Source: Gammaproteobacteria bacterium
GTDB lineage: Bacteria; Pseudomonadota; Gammaproteobacteria; Steroidobacterales; Rariloculaceae
NCBI GenBank assembly: GCA_022825505.1
Contig: JAJDWR010000074.1
Location: 62,001 to 126,000 of the forward strand
DNA length: 64,000 nt
Direction of reading: 5' to 3'
Positions within the stretch are counted from its first letter, which is position 1; each line of letters begins with the position of its first letter. Both the position numbers and the translations under genes were made by a program. Below, piece after piece: positions 26,312-34,840 of the stretch. A model generated the notes under the pieces. It was not told the DNA's origin. It saw nothing but the letters and a program-made list of their open reading frames with translations, and did no database searches.

Positions 26312-28372
26312 TCAGAACAGAAAATTGGCGCTGGCGCCAACGGTTCGTGGTGAACTGACCTGCGGGTGCGGACCTGCCAGGAAGATCTTGACCACTTCAT
26401 TGCTGATGTTCTTGACATAGAAATTCAATGACCACGCGTCGCTCACCGGCCGGTACGACAGGTTGAAGTCGCCGGTTGTATACGCCTCTTGCGTATTCGG
26501 GGGGTTGTTGACCGCGTTGACAAACTGTTCGCCGGTGTACCGCAGGTCGAGTCGGGGCATCAGCGAGCCGCTGGCGCCCAGGTCGAACTCATATTGGAGG
26601 CCGGCAATCACCCTCCACTCGGGCGAGTGCGAGAGCGTATCCCCTTCGAGCAGGAAGGTAATCGGTCCGCTGGCCACCGTTTCCTGGAGTTCGCCGTCCA
26701 GGTACGTCGCCGCGAAGTCGAAGCGCCCGCCTTCCCCGAACAAGGCTTGAGTCTGCACCTCCGCCCCGAAAATGGTCGAATCGCCATTCACGAACTGCGC
26801 GCGAAGCCCCCCCACAAAGGAGTAGATGTCAGCGAGGTGATAGTCCTGGTAGTCGTAGTAGAAGGTGGCTCCGTTGAACTGAACGCGGTCGTCCGCCAGC
26901 CGGCTCTTCCATCCAAACTCGAACGCGCGCAGTTGTTCCGGACCGAAAAACGATCCCGGGCTCGCAATGGGCGCGGTGTCGTCCGCGAGAATATTGAACC
27001 CGCCTGGCCGATGCGCATCGGACGCTGTCAGGTAGAGCATCGCGGCGTCCGCGACATCGTGCTCGATGCCCAATTTCCAGTCAAAGTCGCTGTTGTCGTC
27101 CTGGCCCCTCCCTTCGGGCAGGTTCGGAGGTGGATGAGAGTAGGAAAAGGTCTTGTCGTCCAAGCTGTTGCGGGCTCCGGCGATAACGCGCGTCCTGTCG
27201 CTTATCGGGGCGGTCAACTGGCCGAACACGGCCACGCTTTCGGTGGTCAGGCTCGAAGTTCCAACGAAGGCATCGCCCTCGTTCTGCTGATCGTAGTAAT
27301 ACACTCCGACAACCCAATCCACCCGCGACCCAAGTTCCGAAGCGTACCGGACTTCAAGCTGGGTCGACTCGGCCACAATGGGGTCGTCGATTCGCCTCAG
27401 GGGAGGCGGCGTGGGCCCCGGCGGACCCCGCGCCGACAACACGTAGCCGGAGTCAGTCTGAAAGCTCGGTAGAACCGTAAGCGTGCCGGGGCCGACCGAA
27501 TAGTCAATTTGCATCATGGCCTTGACTGATTCGTAGTCCTGACGCTCGTCTTCGCGTCCGCCACCTCTTAGCGGGTCTTCAGCAAATGTAAACCCGTTGG
27601 CGGCGCCGGGTCCGTGACCACCGAGACTGCTGGTCTCGATCTTGGTCACCACCCGCAAATCCTCGTTCGGCGCATAAAGCAACTTGAGGCGTCCGGCGGT
27701 CGCGTCCGCGTCGTTGTGGCCATCGCTGAGGAAACCGTCCCGACTGATCGAGGCCACGGCAAGTCGCGCCGCCCATGCATCGCCGAGCGGCATGTTGAGG
27801 GCCGCTTCGCCGCGAATCAGGCTGTAGTCGCCTGCTTCGACAGTCACATGCCCGCCAAATTCGTCGATTATGGGGTCCGCGGTGATCACGTTCATGACGC
27901 CGCCGGTGGCGTTGCGGCCGTAGAGCGTACCCTGCGGCCCGCGCAACAGTTCCACGCGGGCCAGATCGAAGTAGCCGATCACGCCGCTTTCGGAGCGGAA
28001 GTTGTACACGCCATCCGTATTCAGGGCGATAGCCTGCTCACCCACCTGTGGCGGCAGGTCGAATCCCGTGCCGCGCACGGATACCCCGAAACCGCGCGCC
28101 GTGCCCACAACGATCGCGCTTGGAACGTTCTTCAGGATCTCCTCGACATTGACAAGACCCTGTTCACGGATCACGTCGCCGGAGATCTGCTCGACCGATA
28201 TGGAAACATCCTGCAGGCTTTGCTCGCGCTTTTCTGCAGTAACAATGATTTCTTCAAGTTGCGCGTGTGCTGAAGGACCGGTAAGCACAGCCAGCGCGAG
28301 CATCGGAAAAACAAACCGATAGCCTGGCAACCAAGCGTGGATGGACTTGAAGTGTGAGTTTAAGGCAGTCAC
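26312..28372 (-). CDS. TonB-dependent receptor 3 (probable ferric-siderophore or related)
   Basis: 686 residues from GTG 28372, chosen because AGGAGGGAAC stands directly before it; ORF extension to 28429 lacks a ribosome site. Signal peptide (FPMLALAVLTGPSAHAQ), LEEIIVTAEKRE, plug with VELLRGPQGTLYGRNATGG and a C-terminus ending ASANFLF. The plug motif is the FpvA/FecA-like class. The PepSY genes downstream make iron uptake the likely job, though that is inference. A Pro-rich loop ARGPPGPTPPPLRR occurs mid-barrel. Confidence 0.9.
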   Translation of the reverse strand: MTALNSHFKSIHAWLPGYRFVFPMLALAVLTGPSAHAQLEEIIVTAEKREQSLQDVSISVEQISGDVIREQGLVNVEEILKNVPSAIVVGTARGFGVSVRGTGFDLPPQVGEQAIALNTDGVYNFRSESGVIGYFDLARVELLRGPQGTLYGRNATGGVMNVITADPIIDEFGGHVTVEAGDYSLIRGEAALNMPLGDAWAARLAVASISRDGFLSDGHNDADATAGRLKLLYAPNEDLRVVTKIETSSLGGHGPGAANGFTFAEDPLRGGGREDERQDYESVKAMMQIDYSVGPGTLTVLPSFQTDSGYVLSARGPPGPTPPPLRRIDDPIVAESTQLEVRYASELGSRVDWVVGVYYYDQQNEGDAFVGTSSLTTESVAVFGQLTAPISDRTRVIAGARNSLDDKTFSYSHPPPNLPEGRGQDDNSDFDWKLGIEHDVADAAMLYLTASDAHRPGGFNILADDTAPIASPGSFFGPEQLRAFEFGWKSRLADDRVQFNGATFYYDYQDYHLADIYSFVGGLRAQFVNGDSTIFGAEVQTQALFGEGGRFDFAATYLDGELQETVASGPITFLLEGDTLSHSPEWRVIAGLQYEFDLGASGSLMPRLDLRYTGEQFVNAVNNPPNTQEAYTTGDFNLSYRPVSDAWSLNFYVKNISNEVVKIFLAGPHPQVSSPRTVGASANFLF

Positions 28373-28696
28373 GTTCCCTCCTGACAGTGTTGCGGAAAAG
28401 TCCAGATTCAGGACACTTGCACGGGTCAATATAGGTCAGGCATCGGCTGGCGTGTAATGTTTATACCGATGGTTCTCATCGGGAATTCTGATGGCACTTG
28501 TTTGCGTATGCAGACTTGGGCGACAGCGGATCATCGGCAACCACTCCGGATGGCGATGCCTGCATCGAATCCGACCATTTGATAAGAGGTATCGGGAAGA
28601 ACTATTGGCCGCAGGTAGCGTACCTGAGCTAGCCTTGCAGGGTTGACCGGGGCCCTGACCGGCTCCAGGTGCTGCCGTCAGGAGCGGAAGCCGGAG
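28373..28696. other. 324-base divergent region, TonB receptor 3 / TlpA operon
   Basis: Should contain promoters for both directions. Nothing coding is convincing: overlapping antisense frames here lack homology. A weak TATATTGAC element lies near 28423-28431 on the minus strand. Confidence 0.4.
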
Positions 28697-29227
28697 ATGT
28701 ACGGGTATTGCCGCAGAATATTGACATGTACCTTGCTGGCTGTCTCGTGGATCGCCATTGGTTCGACCACGGCGGCCGAAGTCCCCGACCCACCCGCGCT
28801 CAGTAGCCCAACCGGCGGGCAATTTGCCCTTGATCGCTACGCGGGTCGTCCATTGCTCGTGAACTTCTGGGCGACCTGGTGCCTGCCGTGCCGAATTGAA
28901 ATGCCCGACCTGGACGAACTTCAGTCTCATTTTGACGCAGAGCAGTTCACGGTGCTCGGAGTTGCGGCAGATGACATGGTGGCCGTTATTGACTACCTGG
29001 AGACTCTTCCCGTGGACTACCCGATCTATGCGGGTGATCCCGATGAGGTGTTTGCATGGAGCGAACAATTGGGCAACCGGGTGCTCGGGCTACCGTTCAG
29101 CGCACTGCTCGACCGCTCGGGCACGGTTCGCTGGGTCAAGATGGGCGGGCGAATCGAGGTAAACGAGATGTTGCCGCTCGTGGAAGCGCTGCTCGCACAG
29201 AACTCGTCTGAAGGAGCACGGGAATGA
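28697..29227 (+). CDS. TlpA-like exported thioredoxin
   Basis: 176 residues from ATG 28697. Signal peptide (LTCTLLAVSWIAIGSTTAA), then a thioredoxin/TlpA domain: LLVNFWATWCLPCRIEMPDL with the CLPC redox pair, and PFSALLDRSGTVRWVKMGGRI as the closing strands. It would act as a thiol reductase in the periplasm. The stop overlaps the start of the next gene (ATGA at 29224-29227), the first of three such overlaps in the unit. Confidence 0.88.
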   Translation: MYGYCRRILTCTLLAVSWIAIGSTTAAEVPDPPALSSPTGGQFALDRYAGRPLLVNFWATWCLPCRIEMPDLDELQSHFDAEQFTVLGVAADDMVAVIDYLETLPVDYPIYAGDPDEVFAWSEQLGNRVLGLPFSALLDRSGTVRWVKMGGRIEVNEMLPLVEALLAQNSSEGARE

Positions 29228-30747
29228 CCAGGTGTTTCCCCAACAGGATCGCGATTCGTGCCGCTTTTCTGGTGTCGCTATGTACCTTGAACGTGCACCT
29301 TGTCCAGGCACAGGACGACTCCGACGATTTCCTGACCCTGTACCCGAATCTCCTGACCGAAAGGGAGCGTCCCCACGTCGAACAGTACCTGGCCGAAAAT
29401 CGGGCCATCAACGAACGCGGGCCCATAGATGTGCAGGCCCTGATCGACGGCACGTTGCCCGGGAACACGCCGGGAATAGGACCTGTCATCGTGGCAACGC
29501 CGGAAATGGTGGCGTACCAGAACGGCAAGTACGATCCCGAAAACAGGTTGTACTCCGACGGCGATTATGCGCGCGAATTGGGCTACGAAGACCTGCTCGC
29601 CTATCCCACATACGCCGCGCACGACGATACGTTCATGGTGCCGTTTCCGGGTCCGGCCCGGGACAAGCTGCTGGTTTCCCAGCTCAACCACAACGTCACC
29701 TTTCACCGCCCGATCTACCCGGGAGACAGGCTCTTTCTCGTTGCCGACGAACGCACGGTGACCGACCTTACGCCGCCCGAAGGCGACACGTACCGGCGCA
29801 TCGCAATCTCCACGAAAGGCAGCATCTACAACCAGCGCGGGGAGAAGGTAAACGACGTCGTATTCCAGGTCCTGGAAAGCGTCAGGCAGTACAGGGAAGG
29901 CAGGGAACCACAGTCCGAAGGTACGGGTCCGGGGGGCATGGCGTTCTGGATAGCCCCGGACTGGATGCGTCGCCCGCAACACATCTATACGGACGATGAC
30001 TGGGAGCAGATCAGGACGCTCTGGAGGAACGAGAATCCCCGGGGCGCAGAGCCACTCTACTGGGAAGACGTCAATGTCGGCGACCGGCCCGCAGTGACTG
30101 TCGACGGCCCCATCGTCGCGAGCGTGAGTCCGATGGCGACCATCGGAGTGGGTACCGGCGGCAGCCGTACGCTGAAGAATGAAATCCTTTCCGGCGACGA
30201 GTCGCTGATACGGCGAGCCGATGGCATCTATACGACGGCAGATCCCGAAGATCATGTCCCCAGGGTGCCCGGAGAGGAAGATCTTCCCGGCATGCCGCCG
30301 GGGGGCGAACGGGAACTGGCGGAGGGCGACATCGACACCACCGAGATACACGAGCAAACCGGGGACCAGCGGGCGATTCTCATCAACTACCTGGCTCGTG
30401 ACCTGGCCATTCGCCATGTCAACAACTGGATGGGCGATCATGGATGGTTGCAGAACATGCGCTGGGGAATCATGCCCACTGAAGTCATGGCCGACCTGGG
30501 CTACAGCATTCCGAGGCACCCGACAGCGGCAACCTTTCTGGACAAGGTGCCCGGAATGGAAGACATGTACGTCAACACCCACGGCTTGACTACCGATCTG
30601 GCGATAGTCAAGTCCTACGTCTATGACAAGTACTTCCGCAACGGCGAACCAATGGTTGACCTGGCGCTCTGGGCAGAGTCCATCGACGGCTACATCTGGT
30701 GGGCGGGCGGCGCGACCGTGAAGCTGCCGTCCAGCAATTCGGAATGA
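29224..30747 (+). CDS. Exported MaoC/hot-dog-fold protein, two-domain
   Basis: 507 residues. A signal peptide (AFLVSLCTLNVHLVQAQ) precedes two regions of MaoC-like hot-dog pattern. Region one has TYAAHDDTF, then VSQLNHNVTFHRPIYPGDRL, and STKGSIYNQRGEKVNDVVFQ. Region two (about 370-505) has NNWMGDHGWLQNMRWGI and ends GGATVKLPSSN. Hot-dog proteins usually hydrate CoA or ACP thioesters in the cytoplasm, so a periplasmic one cannot use that cofactor easily; a different substrate is probable. The catalytic Asp/His pair of MaoC hydratases is not clearly recognised. Confidence 0.7.
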   Translation: MTRCFPNRIAIRAAFLVSLCTLNVHLVQAQDDSDDFLTLYPNLLTERERPHVEQYLAENRAINERGPIDVQALIDGTLPGNTPGIGPVIVATPEMVAYQNGKYDPENRLYSDGDYARELGYEDLLAYPTYAAHDDTFMVPFPGPARDKLLVSQLNHNVTFHRPIYPGDRLFLVADERTVTDLTPPEGDTYRRIAISTKGSIYNQRGEKVNDVVFQVLESVRQYREGREPQSEGTGPGGMAFWIAPDWMRRPQHIYTDDDWEQIRTLWRNENPRGAEPLYWEDVNVGDRPAVTVDGPIVASVSPMATIGVGTGGSRTLKNEILSGDESLIRRADGIYTTADPEDHVPRVPGEEDLPGMPPGGERELAEGDIDTTEIHEQTGDQRAILINYLARDLAIRHVNNWMGDHGWLQNMRWGIMPTEVMADLGYSIPRHPTAATFLDKVPGMEDMYVNTHGLTTDLAIVKSYVYDKYFRNGEPMVDLALWAESIDGYIWWAGGATVKLPSSNSE

Positions 30748-31121
30748 TCGTCGAGTGTCATTTCGCACCGCTGGGCTCCGACAATTCGATGCACTTCATG
30801 TCATTCGGTGAGAACCTCATGGGCCGACTGGTAACCAACTGGATCGGAAATGACGGCTGGATGCTCAAATTCGACGCCAGTCATCGGGTTCTGGCCGAAC
30901 GCATCAATCTTTCGTCGGTACTTGTCCAGAAGGAAATTCTGGGTGGACACGGCGTCGGTGGAGATACCGTCGTGGGCCGTGCCGAAGTGGTGAACAAGTT
31001 TGTCGACGATGGCAATCACTTCGTTGATCTTGTCACATGGACCGAAAACCTTTCCGGCCAGGTCTGGCAGACGGCCGCCGTTACGGTTCAATTGCCAATC
31101 AGAGAAGACGGAGACAACTGA
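30744..31121 (+). CDS. Stand-alone hot-dog-fold protein, duplicate of the previous C-terminal domain
   Basis: 125 residues from ATG 30744 (ATGA overlap with the preceding stop). It aligns with the last ~130 residues of the preceding protein: NWIGNDGWMLKF against NWMGDHGWLQNM, then VDLVTWTENLSG against VDLALWAESIDG, then AVTVQLP against GATVKLP. It has no signal peptide of its own, so it must either stay in the cytoplasm or be carried out with its partner. Probably forms a heteromer with the larger protein. The stop overlaps the next start (TGATG at 31119-31123). Confidence 0.7.
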   Translation: MIVECHFAPLGSDNSMHFMSFGENLMGRLVTNWIGNDGWMLKFDASHRVLAERINLSSVLVQKEILGGHGVGGDTVVGRAEVVNKFVDDGNHFVDLVTWTENLSGQVWQTAAVTVQLPIREDGDN

Positions 31122-32638
31122 TGCAGATATCAAGGGCAGTGCTTGCAGCCGGCCTCCCGGCATTCGTGCTGGGCGGCTTCCTCGCAACCGTCCCGGTCGC
31201 CCAGGAAGGTGCGCCGCAAGCACCGGTACCGCAAGGCGATCCGCCGGGCGAGCCGCCCCCCGGTGCGCCTCCCGGGATGCCCCCGGGAATGGGCATGCCG
31301 CCTGGCATGCCTCCAGGCGGCATGCCGTTCATTCAATCGACTGCGGATACCGAGTACACCGCCGCCGTCTATGTCGAGGACGGCCGCTACAATGCAGAAC
31401 GGTCCCTGACCGAACACGTCACCTCGGGAAGCGTCGGCGACTCGTCCGCCGAGGACGTGCAGATTGCCGGGGATACCGACGACTTGAACGGCGTGTTCGT
31501 GCGTGGCGCCAATTCGATATTCGAGCTGTCCGCCGCAACCATCAGGCTCAATGGCGACGGCAGCAACGACTTTCTCGGCCTGGGGGCCGGCGTGATGGCC
31601 GAAGGCGGCGCCACGGTCATCGTGCGCAACGCCGACATCGTCATGAACGGCGTGGTTGCGGCAGCAACCATTTCCACGGGCGATGCCGTCATGCGCGTGT
31701 ACGATTCGACTCTCCGCGCCAATGGCGGCGAGCTTCCGGAAGACTTCGTTCCGGTGATCGGCCCCGGCATGAAGACACCGCCGGCGCCGCTAGGCATCAC
31801 CGGTACGGCCCGCACCAACGTCACAATGGGCAATGCCAGGAGCTACTTCTACAATTCCACCATCGTTGCCGAAGGCTGGGGCGCGCTGTCGACGGACGCG
31901 TGCGGCGGCGACGTCTATCTCGAGGCCAACAATTCGGACATTATCGTCAACAACAGCGGCTACGGCCTGTACGCGGACAACGGTTGCGCCGTCGTCTTCA
32001 ATGATTCGACAATCACATCAGCCACCTACGGCGGAATTCTGGCCGGCGTCGGAACGGTGGAGTTGAACAACGTCGAGTCCGACGCAGCGAAGAACATCCT
32101 GATGATTCACAGCGTGTTCGGGCGCCCGACGGAATCCGCAGGCATCGCCATCAAGGGAGGCCGCCACCAGAGTGGCGAGGCGATCATTCTCGTGAAGAGC
32201 GCCAACGTGGACATTGAAATCGACGGCGCGGCACTCAATCCGGGCGACGGCAACCTGATTCACTCGATCGTCAACGATGACGAAAACGCCACCAGGGTCA
32301 ACGGAGCCGAGACAGCGGGAATCAACGTCACGTTGCTCAACATGACCCTCACGGGCGACATCCGGCATGAAGACTCCGTTGACCGCGACATGGCAGTGTC
32401 TCTTGTGGGCACCCAGCTCACCGGCGCGGTAATTGGCGCAGAAATCAACCTGGATGCCGACAGTAGCTGGACGGCCAGTGGAGACTCGCAGGTGCGCCTG
32501 CACGATGCCTTCGACCTGCATCGAATCGATGCGCTGCCCGGCGTAACGGTTCGGGTCATTGACAGCGGCGATGTACGGATTGCCGAGGCCCGCGATCTGC
32601 CAAGCGGCGGGAAACTGGTCGCCGACGCAGCTTCCTAG
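31121..32638 (+). CDS. Exported beta-helix-like protein with Pro/Gly-rich linker
   Basis: 505 residues from ATG 31121. Signal peptide (AFVLGGFLATVPVAQ), a PPGEPPPGAPPGMPPGMG-type linker at residues about 31-68, then a long repeat region of short beta strands (for example VVIVRNADIVMNG and NNSDIIVNNSGYGLY) as in parallel beta-helices. It has a GWGALSTDACGG motif that matches GWALLSTDAC in the lipoprotein at 11533-13437. It closes the four-gene TlpA/hot-dog unit; its stop codon shares 3 bases with the stop of the convergent PhlG-like gene. No known activity. Confidence 0.72.
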   Translation: MQISRAVLAAGLPAFVLGGFLATVPVAQEGAPQAPVPQGDPPGEPPPGAPPGMPPGMGMPPGMPPGGMPFIQSTADTEYTAAVYVEDGRYNAERSLTEHVTSGSVGDSSAEDVQIAGDTDDLNGVFVRGANSIFELSAATIRLNGDGSNDFLGLGAGVMAEGGATVIVRNADIVMNGVVAAATISTGDAVMRVYDSTLRANGGELPEDFVPVIGPGMKTPPAPLGITGTARTNVTMGNARSYFYNSTIVAEGWGALSTDACGGDVYLEANNSDIIVNNSGYGLYADNGCAVVFNDSTITSATYGGILAGVGTVELNNVESDAAKNILMIHSVFGRPTESAGIAIKGGRHQSGEAIILVKSANVDIEIDGAALNPGDGNLIHSIVNDDENATRVNGAETAGINVTLLNMTLTGDIRHEDSVDRDMAVSLVGTQLTGAVIGAEINLDADSSWTASGDSQVRLHDAFDLHRIDALPGVTVRVIDSGDVRIAEARDLPSGGKLVADAAS

Positions 32639-33258
32639 CGCTCGATATTCCTGTATCGCAATGTGTCGCCGCTGCCCTCGACCGTCAGGTCGGTGAACGG
32701 GTTGTAGTCGGTGTTCTCCACGACCTTCCAAAGCGTGAATAGCTGAGGCAGGAATACGCCCCAGTTGCCCACTTCCTGAGCGCAGTGCTCCGCCCAGACC
32801 AGGCCGTCGGCATGAGTTTCCTTTACGCGCGTGCCAATGCCGGATGAACGGCCCCTGACGCCGAAGTCGGTCTTCTCCCATTGGTGAATGCGGTACCCCA
32901 TCGGATCCGGATCCTCCATGCTTTCGGGTCCGAATCCGAGGCCGGCCACGACGACAACGTGCTCGTGGTCGATGGTGTTCCTGAACCTGCTGGGAACGTC
33001 GTCGAGATCTTCGAAGCGAATATAGAGATTTCGCCGGGTGCCGTCCGACCAGGTCTGCGGCGCCAGGTGAATGGAGTGAATCGGGTTGCCGTGCTTCGGC
33101 GGCACTTCCCAGGTAAGGGGCTCGTGTTCCTCCGGGTGCCAGAGAATGTTGCACTTTTCCATGTTGCTCCAGAACCAGTCGATCATCTGCGCCGTGACGC
33201 CGTCGTGTTTCCAATGCAGATGTGTACCGATATCGTCTTGAGTCACCGTGTAATCCAC
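32635..33258 (-). CDS. PhlG-like (DAPG hydrolase family) protein
   Basis: 207 residues from GTG 33258, chosen because a perfect AGGAGG lies 6 bases before it. The region HWKHDGVTAQMIDWFWSNM, then ILWHPEEHEPLTWE and SIHLAP, resembles the C-C bond hydrolases PhlG/2,4-diacetylphloroglucinol hydrolase (zinc bound by His residues). PhlG removes an acetyl group from an acylphloroglucinol. The family is an inference from motifs; PhlG itself is about 290 residues, so this is shorter. It is downstream of an MFS gene on the same strand, and converges with the beta-helix gene (shared bases CTAG). Confidence 0.55.
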   Translation of the reverse strand: MDYTVTQDDIGTHLHWKHDGVTAQMIDWFWSNMEKCNILWHPEEHEPLTWEVPPKHGNPIHSIHLAPQTWSDGTRRNLYIRFEDLDDVPSRFRNTIDHEHVVVVAGLGFGPESMEDPDPMGYRIHQWEKTDFGVRGRSSGIGTRVKETHADGLVWAEHCAQEVGNWGVFLPQLFTLWKVVENTDYNPFTDLTVEGSGDTLRYRNIER

Positions 33259-33264
33259 TGCCAA

Positions 33265-33270
33265 CCTCCT
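33265..33270 (-). promoter_or_regulatory. Consensus ribosome-binding site deciding a GTG start
   Basis: AGGAGG on the minus strand, 6 bases before GTG 33258; the upstream TTG at 33264 would be next to it and is unlikely to be used. Confidence 0.75.
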
Positions 33271-33348
33271 GTGTGTGTTGATTGCGCATCGTGCCGCATC
33301 CGCGGCACTACCTGATCTACTTTACCGATTTCCGCGTAAGCCGAATTC

Positions 33349-34638
33349 CTATGTTGCACTTGCGTAATCCCTGTCCGCTGCATTCGCGTCTGGAATATCC
33401 CGCATGGTCAGAATGGTCACGAACGAAACAACCAGCAGCCCCATGAGAGCGTAATAGGCGTAGGTAAGCTGGCCCGCCTGGTTGAATGCGCCCATGAAGG
33501 CAAGCGCGAATGCCATGGGTATCGCCTGGATGGTCATGATCCACTTGTTGGCCTCCATGAAATGTTTGCGTCCATAGACATAGGAAGTAATGCACGGGTG
33601 CATGGTCGGCACGCCGCCGGTCATGCAGGCAACGCCGAATGCCCATATCACCATCAGGACGATGTTGCCGCCCACGGGCATGACCGCAAGCGGGACCACG
33701 GCAAAGAAAAACAGGACGTTCAGCACGAGCGAAGCCTTGATCGACCCCATCTTGTCGTCGATCCAGCCGATCACGTAGCTCATGGGAATGCCTGAAGCGG
33801 CGCCCACCGACAACCAGACGAGCGCGTCGCTGACGAACAGGTTCGGCACGTTCTCCGGCGTGCTGAGGCCGATGTAGCGCACGGCCATGTACGCCATCAT
33901 TGCGACAATGACAAATTGCATGATCCCGTAGGAAACGATCAGTTGCCAGGCCCTGGTTTCACTCAACAATTGCCTGACAGTGATCGGCTCTCCCGTCTCG
34001 TGCTCTTCGGAAAGCGGACGGTGGTCCAAACCGTCCGGATTGAGCCCGGATTCCTCAGGAGTATCCTTGATGCCGAGTGCTGTAACGATGGCCAGTACGA
34101 GCAATATTGCGGCAATTGCTGCGTACACATTCAGGCCGAGCCCCACGTCGTTTGCCAGCCAATTCATGGTGGCGATACCGATGACGGAGAACAAGGGACC
34201 TCCGGCAGTGACCACGCCCAGCACGCGTCCCCTGTATTTGATGAACCAGTTGGCACAGAGCAGGAAGGCGCCCAACAGCAGCGGTACGACCAGCGCGCGA
34301 ACGATGAAAACGCTGACCGCGTAAATCGCATAGTTTTCGCCGGCAATTGCTATCCCCAGGCACCCCAGAGCCAGCACCAGAATCGAAGGTACGAGAACCC
34401 TCTTGACGCCGTACTTTACATACGCCGCTCCAGTCACGAGATAGAGCGCAATGGCGACGATGGCGGCGGCGGTCACCGGGTTGGTGATGGCCAGGTCATT
34501 CCATCCGTAGGTCGCCTGCAGGAAGGGTGTAAGGATGTTCAGGTGATCGTTTTGAAGCCCAACGTAAAAGAACAACAGAAAGAGACCGAGGAATGTGAGC
34601 AAAATGGCGTGTCTTGCGAATTTCCTGTCGTTAAACAT
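33349..34638 (-). CDS. MFS transporter 2 (OFA-like)
   Basis: 429 residues with twelve predicted helices. LLGAFLLCANWFIKYRGRVL and the cytosolic loop ending TPEESGLNPDG resemble the oxalate/formate-antiporter-like MFS group; other carboxylates are equally possible. ATG 34638 is preferred. It precedes the PhlG-like gene by 90 bases and follows an exported esterase by 202 bases on the same strand, forming a plausible hydrolysis and uptake set. Confidence 0.85.
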   Translation of the reverse strand: MFNDRKFARHAILLTFLGLFLLFFYVGLQNDHLNILTPFLQATYGWNDLAITNPVTAAAIVAIALYLVTGAAYVKYGVKRVLVPSILVLALGCLGIAIAGENYAIYAVSVFIVRALVVPLLLGAFLLCANWFIKYRGRVLGVVTAGGPLFSVIGIATMNWLANDVGLGLNVYAAIAAILLVLAIVTALGIKDTPEESGLNPDGLDHRPLSEEHETGEPITVRQLLSETRAWQLIVSYGIMQFVIVAMMAYMAVRYIGLSTPENVPNLFVSDALVWLSVGAASGIPMSYVIGWIDDKMGSIKASLVLNVLFFFAVVPLAVMPVGGNIVLMVIWAFGVACMTGGVPTMHPCITSYVYGRKHFMEANKWIMTIQAIPMAFALAFMGAFNQAGQLTYAYYALMGLLVVSFVTILTMRDIPDANAADRDYASAT

Positions 34639-34840
34639 TACGGCACCCAAGTGTCTTGTTGTTTCCGATGCTCATGTACGAGATTGGAAAATCCTCTCAT
34701 GCCAGTCGTCGACGTGAGCTCGGCTGAATCCGGTCAAGCCTAGAGTGACCGCAAATCAGCGGCCAATCGTTTCGGCAAATACTTCGTATCGGATGAGCAA
34801 ATCCAGCCTGAGCGCCGCCCCGGCTGATTGACTGCTTCGC

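Noticed and set aside
28436..29068. Minus-strand open frame across the TlpA start
   Set aside because: Lies over a convincing TlpA signal peptide and CXXC domain; no homology seen in the other frame.
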